Below, in pieces: positions 49,839-60,464 of a DNA stretch of 64,000 nucleotides. Under the pieces are notes generated by a model. That model had not been told where the DNA came from and searched no databases. It saw nothing but the letters and a program-made list of their open reading frames with translations. The stretch is from Meandrina meandrites (taxonomy: Eukaryota; Cnidaria; Anthozoa; Scleractinia; Meandrinidae), in NCBI GenBank assembly GCA_963693305.1, contig OY855913.1, positions 18,416,788 to 18,480,787 of the forward strand, written 5' to 3'. Made by a program: the position numbers and the translations under genes. Numbering within the stretch: the stretch's first letter is position 1; every line of letters begins with the position of its first letter.

Positions 49839-49980
49839 ACTTATTAACCTCGTCCGTTCGGTCATTACAGGGAAATCTCAGACCTCGGCCTTGATGTATT
49901 GACCTCGCTATCGCTCGGTCAATACATCAAGGCCTCGGTCTGAGATTTCCCTGTAATGACCTCACTCTCGGTTAATAAGT
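49839..49980. mobile_element. Foldback element, 142 bp
   Basis: ACTTATTAACC...GGTCATTACAGGGAAATCTC... and its complement (...GAGATTTCCCTGTAATGACC...GGTTAATAAGT) form arms of about 65 bp around TCGCTATCGCTC. It is the strongest hairpin in this part of the window. A MITE-type origin is inferred. Confidence 0.7.
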
Positions 49981-50159
49981 AGTATGTATTGGTGCAGTAA
50001 AAGGATGGCCTAAACAACTGTGCTGTGCCGTTTGGCGACCTTTAGCTGTAGCTGTACGACTCGACTCATTCAATACATTGCGACTACCGATTGGCATAGT
50101 TGAAAATATGTTTTGATGTTGGATGATTGTATCGAAGAACACGAAGCACCACAAACTTG

Positions 50160-50420
50160 CTCAACAAGTTTCATTTGAATGGTCACACATTTGGTTTGCA
50201 TTGGCAGACTTGTACAGCATAACAAACATGACTACTAGACATGAAAATATTGGGTAGTACATTTCATTCGAATGATCACATATTAGGGATTCAGTCGTCA
50301 ACAAACTTACAAGTGGGAACCAAATTGTGAATTGCCGGCGTAATGAACAGTACCGCATAAAAGAACTGCTCGGAAGCTTTCAATAGGAATGATCAATATT
50401 AGGGATTCATAAGGTAGCAT
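50160..50420 (+). repeat. Degenerate tandem repeat related to 20.7 kb
   Basis: Three units carry TTTCATTYGAATGRTCACA (50168, 50262, 50378 in weaker form) followed by ATTAGGGATTCA, with ACCAAATTGTG spaced further on. It is flanked downstream by GTCGCCCCAAAGTTCCGTCG and its partial inverted partner GGGGCGACGTAACTTGGGGC at 50587-50606. Confidence 0.5.
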
Positions 50421-50659
50421 GTGAAGTCGTCCCATGACACTGTCGCCCCAAAGTTCCGTCGCCCACAACCAAATGAACATTGTGAAAAGAAATACAAGAA
50501 AAAATAATAATAGTTAGTGATAAATATAGTTCTACACAACAGAGTGAAAACCAAAGAGTGACTACATTATCGGATACTTTGAAATTGGGGGCGACGTAAC
50601 TTGGGGCGACCGTGCGAAGGGGCGACATCACTTGCATATTCATAAACAGATAACCAAAT

Positions 50660-51722
50660 TGTGCATTATAATAAACAGTACCACATTAAGGTAACAAATC
50701 GAGCGCTTTATTATGGTATACACTCCTATAGACCTTACAAACAACGTCATAAAACGTTCAAAACTCAAGCGGAAACACGAGCCGTTAGGCCAGTGGTTTC
50801 ACTGCAAAGTTTTTTGACATTTTCGGGAGGTTTGAGAAATAAGATTTTATTACATTTTGAATGAGAACAATAACTACTTCACAGTTTTCGCACTCCAAAA
50901 ATATTACTTATTATGTGAAGGATTTTGCGCTTAGGTGAAGCTTGGGTTTATATATTTTGAAAGAAGGTTGCGTCTAAAAATTTTAACGGAAGAGTAAAGT
51001 CACATTTCCAAAATTGAACTCCAGTACTACTTCACTATTGGGAGGAACGCCTGGCTGGGACTGGCCGTAACTTAAAGAGCATGTGTACAAGCCCCAATCC
51101 CCTGAGGCGAGTCAGACTGGTCATACTCGAACTTTTTTTGATTTGCGCATGTCACAGAAGTCTTTTTCCTTGTCGGGAAGCTACATTGCTTAAGTCTACT
51201 CCGGTGGTTAAAGCGACAGCCGTACAGTTCTTCATTGGTTACGTACGCTTAGACCAGTTCAGTACGAATAAACTTAACGAGGTAAATTGCGTTAGGTACT
51301 CTTTAGAACCGAATGTCAGACATCAACGATTTTTTTTCCTGACGACTACTATTTTGGCTACAGGTGTAGACACTTCAATGATGGAACGGCGTGTTACTTC
51401 AACGGCGCGTGATAAACTACGCTAGATTAGTTCAAGCCTAGCCAAAACCAGGCCGATAAAACAACAACTGAAATTGTGGTTTCGCAGTCAGAAGTGTGCC
51501 GTTTAGTTTCACGTTATTTCAGTGTAACAGGTTTGCAGTTTGCAAACCGAAGTACGCACCGACGAATGCCAACCCCGACATGCAGCCTGTGTGGATTTTA
51601 TGCAACGAACGAAACGCGCCTTAACCCTGACAGGTTAAAAAATATCAATCGATTCTAAAAAAAATATGTTATACATCCAAATTAATGTACTGCAACTGAA
51701 ATTGCTTAAAATATGTTTGCTG
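50660..51722 (+). other. Upstream region of AKAP1
   Basis: No coding exon is recognised. It presumably holds the promoter and 5'UTR, but I see no TATA box or other site that I can support. The 114-codon frame at 51081-51425 has no recognisable features. Confidence 0.4.
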
Positions 51723-51829
51723 GTGAGTAAGGTCTTACGAAGCATCTCGAAAGTCCACTGTGCCAAGTTCGTTTTGTGTTGTCCTTCTCTTAATCAGATG
51801 CTAAGGTTTTTTCTTCCGTTTGTCCTTAG
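51723..51829 (+). other. Possible short 5'UTR intron of AKAP1
   Basis: A consensus donor GTGAGTAAG lies at 51723-51731, 107 bp before the strong acceptor that ends at 51829, just upstream of the AKAP1 start codon. If used, the transcript would carry a small upstream exon containing an ATG at 51666 that becomes a short upstream frame, out of phase with AKAP1. Other upstream donors are possible; transcript evidence would decide. Confidence 0.4.
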
Positions 51830-51839
51830 GTTGGCCGAG

Positions 51840-52996
51840 ATGCAGTTTTCAATGAAACTGTTCGTTTCCTTGGTCCTTCCTGCTGCCATCACTATAATCG
51901 TAAGCTTTCTGTGGATGCGAAAGAAGAGCAAAGAAGCTGAGGAGCTTGAAGAGCTTGAAGGCGAACAAAATGTAAACAGCGAGGACGAAAGGGAAAGGAA
52001 CGCAGACGAACAGACTGTTATAGAGAAGGAGATTAGCGAAGTAAAGGAAGACACTGTGGAGTCAGACGCTTCGGATGCTCTGCGATATCCGCTGGAAAAG
52101 CAACCTAGTACAACGGAAAGCGTTCAGCAAGCGGATTCCGGTATAGAAACAAAGCCATCGACGAGTTCGGAACTCAAAGATTTGTCAGGTGGCGAAGAAT
52201 CAACCAGCGAGGGGAGTGTCGATAGCAGTACTATGTTGAGCTTCACGGAGGGCTACAACAATCACGGCACTCCACCTCTGGGCGAGGACAACACGAAGTC
52301 GCGAAAAGGTCTGCAAAGCGGTGATAAAGACGTGTGGGAAATCGAGTTCCCGCAGATCTTGTGCGGAAGGTTGATAGGACGGAAGGGCAAAAACGTGCGT
52401 GTCGTCTCTGAGAAATCCGGTGCGAAAATTCGGTTGATTCCTCAGTCGCCGGGCGAGGTTTCCACTCACAGAATCATCTCAGTCACAGGAAGTTCTGCTC
52501 AGATTAAATCCGCGCTGGATTCTATTCACGAAAAGTTTCCATGCGTCCCTCTGACACGATTAAACTCTGCTGCAAATGGCCCACCGGTAAACGCTTGCAT
52601 GCAGCCCATGGTTGCCGCTGCTGCGATGCCTCAGCAGGCGTTGCCTTTCGTTCAAGCGATGCTCCCAAGCGTTGCAAACTTCGATGTTGTGGTTACGAGC
52701 GTTACGGATGCAGGCCACTTTTTTGTGCAACTGCATAACGATTTCGTGCAGCGGCAGCTTCAAGACCTTCATCAGAACATGATGCAGTGTTACGGACAGG
52801 GAACAGCGCCTCTCATTCTGCCTTTACCGCAACCCATTGTGGTAGGCTCGTGTTGTGCAGCGCCGGCTTACACGTATAATGGCTGGTATAGGGCTCAGGT
52901 GCTTGGCCCGACAGCTAATCCACACGAAGTGGAGGTGAAATACTTGGATTATGGGGGATATGGCCGAATTGCTGCGTCGAGTCTTCGACAGTTAAG
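51840..52996 (+). CDS. AKAP1: AKAP1 coding exon 1 (anchor, linker, KH, first part of Tudor)
   Basis: This exon encodes residues 1-385 plus two bases of codon 386. It is preceded by a pyrimidine-rich acceptor (TTTTTTCTTCCGTTTGTCCTTAG, 51807-51829), so the exon probably begins at 51830 with a 10-base 5'UTR before the ATG. It ends at the donor AG|GTAAGA (GT at 52997-52998). If unspliced, the frame hits TAA at 52998-53000, so the open frame seen in DNA overstates the exon by a few bases. Base composition is visibly richer in G+C than the flanks, which supports real coding. The region between the KH and Tudor domains (about 240-280) is rich in Ala, Pro and Met and looks like a flexible linker. Confidence 0.9.
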
Positions 52997-55900
52997 GTAA
53001 GAGTCGTAGCGATTCTGATCTGTTTATCTTGTAGCTACTCAGGGAAGTGTTTTGTTAACCGTGTACGTGGTTTACGTGTTGTAGTTATTCACTACATTTC
53101 TTTTATTCTAGCCGCCCGTTCAGTGACATTGTGCACATATTACTTTGAGAACACACACACACAGAAAATCAATCTCATCTGCTATTATCTGAGTAGGATG
53201 GCTGTAAACTACCTCGTTTTGTATAGAAAACCGTAAAATAGCTAAACACATCGGCAGGGTTTCCCAATATACTTACAGTGGAGATGACTAAATAGGTTTC
53301 AGAAAATTAGGGTAAACGGAACACACCGATACGGTTTTTAGCGACTAAATAGAAAAATTCAGATCACTCTAACTGATTTAGACGTTCGCATCTGGAGGAA
53401 CTACGAAAAATCGTAGACACATCAAAATAAAAATTTATTTAGTATCTTCATGTAGGCATTTTTATAACCTTAAAATAGGGTTTGAATGGACCGATGGTCG
53501 CAGTTAAGTGTTTTGTCGAGCAACAAGGTTTAAATTTGGGCCTTCATAATTTATTATTGTTACTTATTTTTTTATTTCATTTATTTTATATGTCTTCTTA
53601 TCCAAACACTGACAATCGCTTCTTTTAAACACTCGCTCTGATGAAAGTCATTTATCTTAGTACCATTACTGTACGGCAACATAGGGGTTTTTGCCTTGTC
53701 TGCGACAGACAAATTGCTTATTTTTACATCTTTATCGTGTTGTTTTCAATTTTATAACGTTTTATTTGATATAGAGTTTTGGCTATCTGGCTGTGGTGTA
53801 ATCCGTACGCGCTAAATCCATATTGGGCTAGCCTGAGGCTAGTCGCAGTAAAGTATTTTTCCAGCAATAAAGTTTAATTTTTGGCCTTTAAAATACAATG
53901 ACATGTCTTCTTACACAAACATTGGAAATTTTGTTTTTTTTTTTAACACTCGCTTGGAGGGACGTAATTCACCGTAATAAGCAGCGTGCCGTGTTAGGGC
54001 CCTATTTAGTTACATGAATAATCGATCACGGTGCAAGCCTGCTAGAATACGCCGGAAATCCTGAGTTTCAATCATGAAACTAAATCCATTTTTACTTCCA
54101 AGACCTTAGCCGAGAAAGGACAATGTTGATGGAGTAAAGAAGTAGCAACTTTGGTCCAATTTAATGCTGCATGTATATGTACTCGCAGGGTTCGACAACT
54201 CGCAGTACTGAATTCGTCAATGTGAAACAACGCGCTCTGCTGGTACAAAACGTTCTTAGTTCATTTTTGTTTCAGTTCAATTTCAAGTGAATAATAATCT
54301 CTGTGCTTAGTTATTTATAGTGACAAGCTGGTAGATATTGAATGTTTAAGACTTCCCGAGTGAGTAGAAGATAATTAAGCCTTGGCTGTTCATATCAAAA
54401 TCGCCACGTATAAAATTGAGTAAAAGAAAAGAAACAAGCAAACATCAGTTTATCACTTGTTTGTAGATTTTTAAGCCTTTACTCGCCTATGTGGAAATCA
54501 CACCAAAACCAATTATTTTACATCTCTGTGAAAACCGGTGTTACGTAAACACATATCCTGAAGCACATGAGTACTTTTCCACAGTTAATGGGATGCAAAA
54601 TCCCAACAGCATTTTGTCAGACCTTTTTTTTTTAAGTACAAGAAAATAACGTCTCATATTTTCTATCCGTGAAGATAGTTTGGCGCAAAGAAGACATATG
54701 CAGGGTTGCGGTAGTCAGGGAAAATGCACATTTTGAGGAAAAGTCAGGGAAAATTGAAATTATAACACATCTGATTTAATACCATTAATAGTTGGAAGAA
54801 ATATTTTAGTTCAAGGTGATCTCAGTGTTTTTTTTCCATTTTCTCGGAAGCGGGGGCTGGAGGTCGCTACCATATCTGACATTTTGTATTTATTTGGTCA
54901 GGGAAGTTTTATTTTTGTCAGTGAAAATTTAGGCAATTTTGAAAACTGATGTATGCGGCAGCCATGATATGTAACTGTAAACGTTGATCAAAGGTTAATA
55001 AACACGTGTCACATTAGGTCTGAACGGCTTCACATCTTGTACAAAGGATATTTCGCGGTTGTTTTAAGTTGTTTTGTACATGGAATTGCTTTAGTTAAAA
55101 TAAAAATGGTGAAAGATATATCGATGTCGGTACCGCCACATCGCCGAAGAAAAGTGAAGTAATTTATGTTTAAAAACTTCCACAGACAATTATAAATCGT
55201 TTTCTCTGCTGTATAAATACGAAACGTGTCAGCTCTGACAGGAACACGATTACGTGGCAGTGATGGAAGTTGCATTTTCCGTGCTTTGAAACACGACAGT
55301 TTTAACCAAATGTTTTTTACACTACCTAGCAACTTGCAATAAAAATTCAAGTTTTAACTTAAGTGGGGGTGGGTTCATTTTGAACTCGCGAATTGCGCAA
55401 GCAATTAACGGGTTGTAGCTAACCTTGCACACTCAATTTTCGGTTGGTTGGTCGTTCTTTTCCTGTAAACATCCGGGCATTCTCGGCTTGATAGCGAGAG
55501 CGGAGAATTAAAAAAAAAAATTCGGACTGCCAGTAATTTAGTGTTTTAAAGACCTTGACCGGCTGCCGGTCATTTAGCCACAGCGAATTTTATTTTCAAA
55601 ACAGTCGCTTTCAGGGATTTGATTTGATTTGTTGTTGTTTTCGCGCAAGAGAATGCGATTACCGCAAGACGATGTACAACATTACTTTGGACCAAATGAA
55701 AAGCTAGTCTTTTACGCAAGATTTTCAATTTGCAAATGGCTTTTTGTGTTTTTAGCGAGTTTGCTGATTTATCAAAACATGAACACGCGAGAATAATTAT
55801 TCCAGTTCTGTTATAGACATTTTTCGAAGCAAGAAAATTAAATGATCGTTAAACTATCGGCACCGCTATCACTTTAGTGAAATGAAAAGCTGCTCTTTTA

Positions 55901-58900
55901 ACCAGATATTTGATGTATCGAAGGCTGGAAGCGAATGTAGATGTTGCGTTTTTGAGATTTTAGCCAGCTTGCCGATCAGGGAAAAAAACAACGTTTAAGT
56001 TCTGTTGTCGACTTATTTTGGCAGAAGCAACATCAAGTGACCGTCAAAGTATGAACGGAATCAGTTTAGCAAAATCAAAAGCTGGTCTTCAACCGAACAG
56101 TTAGAGTATTTCCCTGCCAACGAATTTATAAGAACGCGGTGATGAAAAAGCTCACACAGAGCTCACATCAGCATCCGGCGTAGATTCAATCAATTAAGCA
56201 AATAAAAAAACATGTCAAATACACTTTAATTAAAATTGTAACAGCTCGTTTAGTTATTCAGAAATGAAAAACATGGTTTCGCATGTCTGCATATATTAAG
56301 AACGTTCGCACGAAAATCTTGTAACGTTGATTTTTTCAAAAAAAAAAAAACTTTCACCACTATGAGATTATAAATGTATACGTTTACGTATTGGCTTGCT
56401 GATAATAAAAAAAATCGAGTGATTAAAAGCCTAAACTGCTATTTACTGCAAATTTATTTCATTTCATTGTAGTAATTCACGGGTTTGCTCAACGGGCCTT
56501 TGATAATGTCGCTCTTCGTAGACTACGAGCAGTCCTTATTTATTTTCGCAGTCCGTCGAGCGTGAAGCGAAAAAAAGAATTCGGGAAGAGGTTGAGGTGA
56601 GGCGAGGCGCGAAAAATTGTCCACAATTTTCGCGGGTGCATTTTTTTTGTTGTTTCAGGCTCGGCGGACTGCGAAATTAATAGGTACTGCTCGTAGTCTA
56701 AATGGCCGGATATTCTCCGCTGAATTAAGTTATGTTAACTGTCGCTGGATTTAGCGCCGCGATGCTAATTCTAGAGCAAACAGACTTCTCAAACTCATTA
56801 ATAATTCATCAAGTTAAAACAAAGGAAATCAGAACCTTGAAGGCAGTTTGGAAATCTGATCTTAATAAGCATAATTTTTTATGATTTTATTTCTCCGTTT
56901 TCTCCGTAGTTTTAGTTTCGATTGAGAAGATATATCAAACACTCGAGAGAGTGTATCATCACATTTCCAAACACCTCAAAGTTCGTCAAAACTCTCTTCT
57001 CGGTGTTTGGAAATGTGATGAAACACGCTCTCTCGTGTTTGATATATTACTTGCAAAACCGAACATACAATGCTTGGCTGTTTACTACTTAGGCGCGGAA
57101 GAGGAGTTCACTACTGAGAACAAATTCAGTTCACATTCAGTGAATTACCGATGTTGTATTTATGTATGAGTGGAAAGTTTGACGCCATTGCATGCACGAA
57201 AAGTAGGCTTCGTCAACACACTTCTGGTTCGCATCAAATGACTAGCTTTTTAAAGCTGAGTTGAGTTTGACAGGGATTTGACGCGCGTCAAAGTTGGTAA
57301 CAGGTTTGACGCGAATCAAAGGTACTTTTGATACGAGTCAAAGTCACATTTCACGGTTCCTCTGTCACACCTTTGACAAACTTCAAACGCGCACTCTTTG
57401 GTCAAAATCATTTAGGTTTGGCAAAGGTTCGGCTTTAACCACCTTTATCCTTAACAGAGGTATGTGTCAAAGACAATTTTTTGTGCAGTGCTTATACTAA
57501 GAATAATTCTTCTAAACAATAACGGCGAACGGTTACAGATTTATCGATCAACGTCGATAAAGTTCGATAGCTGTCGCGGTAAATTGTCGCTTCGACAAAA
57601 AAAAATTAAAATAAAACTTTTTGTGGGTTAATTTTTTGCTCACAAAATAGCCGGCAATAGAGAGTGGCTCTCGGCTGCCCACGCTGAAACAGGTTAGCAG
57701 CTGCGCATCGATGACGTCATAACCATAGACTACCATATAAAGAGAACCGGCGGCTAAAATACACGAATGCAAGGGTGAATCAGATAGAGAGCTTAAACAG
57801 GCGTTTTTGAGCCACGGACGGCAGCCGGAAATGGAACCTCGTTTGTAGCGCTTATTGTCAGCTTTTTGTTCATAAATTCAAGTTTTAGGTGCTGAAATGA
57901 AAGCCTTCTCACTCAAAAACGGCTGTACTTAAGCTCTCTAGTATTTCGTGAAACACCGAACGCTGAACCTCACCGAACGCGCGAGAGAAAATGACGTAGT
58001 TTGCGAAGAAATGATGGCCTGTACGTGCAATGCGATTGTTGCAAATTACTATGAAAAGATTTGTAGAAGAAAGTGGCGAATTTTTTTTTCACCATTAGCC
58101 CGAAGATGGTGGGCAGACAAAACGAATGGATATATCTCAAGCCCATTACCAGAGATGTATACTTCTAGCTTATGAACTTCTGTCGTAATGTATGGTTTTA
58201 ACTGCACTGAGATGCTTGCTGGCTTCACGTCGGTCAATGCTCGATCATTTCCCTGCTGTTGTCGATTTAGTTACAGTACCTTCCTCTTTGCTACAGACAT
58301 GCATTTCTCTTCAGTACCTCCATTTAGTCCAAACTTAATTTTTAATGGCTATATACACCTTACTCCAAAATGGCGGAAAATACATTATTCTTTTGTCGTC
58401 ATGTTAATTGGCCCTCACGGCCTCGATCGCATCTGCAGAATTCAAAAGAATCTTTGGCTTAAAACGAGGCCATGAGGGCCAATTAACATATAGGCAAAAG
58501 AATAGTGTATTTTCCGCCATTTTGGAATAAGGTGTATAAGTGCAAAACGTATTTACCAAAAATCTACTCAAGGAACGGTAACGTTTTGTATACTATTTCA
58601 AACATCTCACTGTAATTCACTTCTTCAAGTGACCCCTCGGTTAAATTCTAAAGCATTCTCGAGAAAGTTAAGGTCAAACCTTGTAAAAAAGCTTAAACGC
58701 ATGTTGTTTTCTTTTGAACTGATGTGAAACGTCCGTTTTAACTACAATATGGATAACTTCAAATTAATTCTTCTCTCGCGGGGTCAGCTTGAGAGCTAAC
58801 GTTTCGATAAGTTCTTGTTAATTTTATCTGATTCAAACTGTTAACATGCTACGAGGTTTGGTATATTCATTTTTGCCTATATTGCTCGATTGCGAAAACC

Positions 58901-60313
58901 ACCTAAATTATTTACATATTATAGTCTGTATAAAAATTTCCCTACATTAGTATAAATCATTTATATTACCGTTTTAGTCTTTTGTATAGAAACTATTGCA
59001 ACTTTAATCAATTTTATTTCGCTTTCTTCTAGTTTCCCCAATTAGTTTGCAAAAGCTTAATACGGTTAACACTTAAATGAAGTGTTTCATGCACATTCAT
59101 TACCTTTTACTGCTTTGTATGAAGATTTCATTTAATTTTTTTTGTATTTTTTTAGGGCTGACTTTTTAACGTTGCCTTTTCAAGCAATTGAGTGTTATCT
59201 TGCGAACGTGATTCCACTTCAAGGTATGCACCTACCATTAATGCATATTCTATGATTGAAACAAGCGAAGTGTAAGCATATGTATGGACACGCCCTTTCT
59301 CGTGAAAACTGCAACATAAGCATTAGTCCAGTTCTGGCCCTCTCTCTGTCACGCACTGCTACGGGAGAGAGGAGCATTGTGTGACAGAGAGAAGGGGCCA
59401 GAACTCGTATTCGAGCAGTGATCGGCATGACCGGGCTCACTGTCAGCTTAACCTTAGCAAAGAAATTATATCTATGTTTTTAAATTACAAAACCATAGCT
59501 ACATTACAAATAAGAATGTCTCCTAGGTGTTCCATATTTAGCTTAAACTTGTGACAGTTCCTTTTACCAACAGTAGGTCATTGGTTAGTTTTATACCCAC
59601 ACTCCTCTTCAGGGTAGGATAAGGCTGGCCCAGCCTCCTCCCGACCTACCGCTTGCTCATGTCGTTCATTCGTGACGAATGGCCGCTCAGTTGCTTGCTC
59701 GTTCTGTTGTTTGCTCGGTTATACTTTGTCTGTCGTCCATTCAGCATCTATTTATTTCCTGTTTCAGGAGACACGTTTTCAAGTGTGGCTAACGCTGTGC
59801 TGGAAGACTTGACAATTAATGCTCTCTTGACTGCCCGTGTTACTGGTCACAGAAGCGGTTTGCCATGTTTGGAACTTTATCTCGTGCAAGGCCAGCAGGT
59901 AAGCTTGATTATCACATTTTCTTCTTTGTGGATTAATTTTGAATAGTTTGACTCGAGGATGATGGAACGGTATATGAAGCATTTCATTATTCCCTTGTTT
60001 CCCCGAGCAAGTTCCTCAAAGTAGTATCAAGCTCCTAATCCAAAACAGAAAATATTAAAGCGCCAACCACAGCACGGCCAAGAAATCGAGAGCCTTAAGG
60101 TTCGTTCAGTTTTGAGAATTTTCAATACATCAGCGACGATATATCGAAAACGACACGAGCGGGTTTATGAGATTTTTTGCTTATAATTATTCTCAACAAA
60201 ATCTTACTGTGAATAGTTCGAAGGGATGCGAATTTTGTTGTTTCACGTTTGATTGATTGTTTGACTGACTGACTGACTGACTGACTGACTGACTGACTGA
60301 CTGACTGACTGAC

Positions 60314-60398
<85 letters not shown>

Positions 60399-60464
60399 TT
60401 GCAGACAATCCTGATTAACAGAGAACTGGTAAACCGCGGCTTAGCTCGCTGGGCAGAAACTTGA
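51840..60464 (+). CDS. AKAP1: AKAP1-like mitochondrial KH/Tudor scaffold protein, four coding exons
   Basis: AKAP1 proteins sit on the outer mitochondrial membrane, where they tether protein kinase A and bind mRNAs for local translation (family knowledge). Joining 51840-52996, 59156-59223, 59768-59898 and 60405-60464 gives 471 codons with consistent phases (2, 1, 0) and GT-AG borders. Residues 5-25 form a hydrophobic anchor, followed by basic R27, K28, K29 and K31. An acidic linker spans about 32-160. A KH domain spans about 166-234 with the GxxG loop as G180-R-K-G183. A Tudor domain runs from about F281 towards the C-terminus, with the Y368-LDYGG core, and ends in a conserved-looking ILINRELVNRGLARW tail. 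This order matches AKAP1. The start is the first ATG after a strong acceptor at 51829; upstream in-frame Met codons lie in the presumed intron or 5'UTR. At 471 residues it is shorter than the roughly 900-residue vertebrate form. No certain PKA-binding helix is visible; residues about 58-75 (V60, I61, I65, V68, V73) are only a candidate. Confidence 0.9.
54700..54965 (+). repeat. Diverged dispersed repeat with GTCAGGGAAA motifs
   Basis: The phrase 'gtcagggaaaa' or 'gtcagggaag' recurs at about 54713, 54742 and 54897, with a further related GTCAGTGAAAA, and ends in ...GAAAACTGATGTATGCGGCAG. I recognise it, from memory, as a repeat often seen in coral introns. The class is unknown and no terminal repeats are visible. 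Confidence 0.4.
56519..56700. mobile_element. Foldback element (arms about 35 bp) in AKAP1 intron 1
   Basis: The left arm begins TAGACTACGAGCAGTC and runs through ATTTTCGCAGTCCG. The right arm is its near-complement, CGGACTGCGAAATTAATAGG...CTGCTCGTAGTCTA. The loop is about 110 bp and contains an AATTTTCGCG/CGCGAAAAATT sub-hairpin around 56610-56632. A non-autonomous DNA transposon (MITE) is the likely origin; no open frame is present. Confidence 0.65.
56931..57046. mobile_element. Foldback element, 116 bp, in AKAP1 intron 1
   Basis: Arms of about 48 bp: TATATCAAACACTCGAGAGA... through ...CATTTCCAAACACC, matched by GGTGTTTGGAAATGTGATG... to CTCTCGTGTTTGATATA. The loop is about 22 bp. Such a structure would form a strong hairpin in nascent pre-mRNA. 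A MITE-type origin is inferred. Confidence 0.65.
58352..58538. mobile_element. Foldback MITE with TA flanks (Tc1/mariner-like)
   Basis: Arms of about 70 bp start TATACACCTTACTCCAAAAT and end in the complement ATTTTGGAATAAGGTGTATA. The middle contains GGCCCTCA...TGAGGGCC. TA at both outer ends fits the TA target-site duplication of Tc1/mariner elements. No transposase frame is present. Confidence 0.6.
59156..59223 (+). CDS. AKAP1: AKAP1 coding exon 2 (Tudor continuation, 68 bp)
   Basis: The acceptor is a T-rich tract ending TTTTTTTAG at 59155 and the donor is CAAG|GTATGC at 59224. The exon completes Arg386 and reads ADFLTLPFQAIECYLANVIP, continuing the Tudor/SN-like fold found in AKAP1 and other Tudor proteins (the family pattern of a hydrophobic 'LP-QA-E-L-NV' segment after the Tudor core). 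It was found by looking for the continuation of the interrupted Tudor domain. It is too short to stand out as an open reading frame. Confidence 0.88.
59330..59405. repeat. Inverted repeat in AKAP1 intron 2
   Basis: AGTTCTGGCCC-CTCTCTGTCAC and its complement GTGACAGAGAG-GGGCCAGAACT are separated by about 26 bp. The hairpin lies about 105 bp after the exon 2 donor. Function unknown. Confidence 0.6.
59768..59898 (+). CDS. AKAP1: AKAP1 coding exon 3 (131 bp)
   Basis: The acceptor TTTCCTGTTTCAG ends at 59767 and the donor CAG|GTAAGC starts at 59899. The exon completes Gly409 and encodes residues 410-452 (starting DTFSSVANAVLEDLT and ending LYLVQGQQ). It corresponds to the helical and strand segments that follow the Tudor core in AKAP1-type extended Tudor domains. 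The phase agrees with both neighbours. Confidence 0.88.
60251..60398 (+). repeat. (GACT)13(GATT)21 microsatellite at the AKAP1 intron 3 acceptor
   Basis: A GATTGATTGTTT lead-in is followed by thirteen GACT units (60263-60314) and 21 GATT units (60315-60398). Only TTGCAG separates the array from exon 4. The array therefore supplies the polypyrimidine/branch-point region: CTGAC repeats match the metazoan branch consensus yUnAy, and TTGAT is a weaker match. Slippage would change the distance between CTGAC sites and the AG. Confidence 0.95.
60405..60464 (+). CDS. AKAP1: AKAP1 terminal coding exon 4 with stop
   Basis: The acceptor TTTTGCAG ends at 60404. The exon reads TILINRELVNRGLARWAET followed by TGA at 60462-60464. 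This is the typical C-terminal 'INR-LV-RGLA-W' end of the AKAP1 Tudor module. The frame is phase 0 after exon 3. The intron side of the acceptor is entirely microsatellite (see the repeat entry at 60251-60398). Confidence 0.88.
   Translation, partial: TILINRELVNRGLARWAET

Larger units (their letters stand above)
52997..59155 (+). other. AKAP1 intron 1 (6.2 kb) carrying several repeat elements
   Basis: This intron interrupts the Tudor domain. It contains a diverged repeat rich in the motif GTCAGGGAAAA (54700-54965), a 182-bp foldback (56519-56700), a 116-bp foldback (56931-57046), a cluster of TTTGAC palindromes (57277-57342) and a 187-bp foldback with TA flanks (58352-58538). I find no other coding exon between the borders, and the phase 2 join to 59156 gives an uninterrupted domain. 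Confidence 0.75.

Noticed and set aside
51666..51839. N-terminal extension of AKAP1 from the upstream ATG at 51666
   Set aside because: The extension spans a strong donor (51723) and acceptor (51829), and the known AKAP1 architecture starts with the membrane anchor right after the ATG at 51840.
60193..60408. Ser-Gln-Ser-Val / Asn-Gln-Ser-Ile repeat frame on the minus strand
   Set aside because: A translation of the GACT/GATT microsatellite in AKAP1 intron 3.
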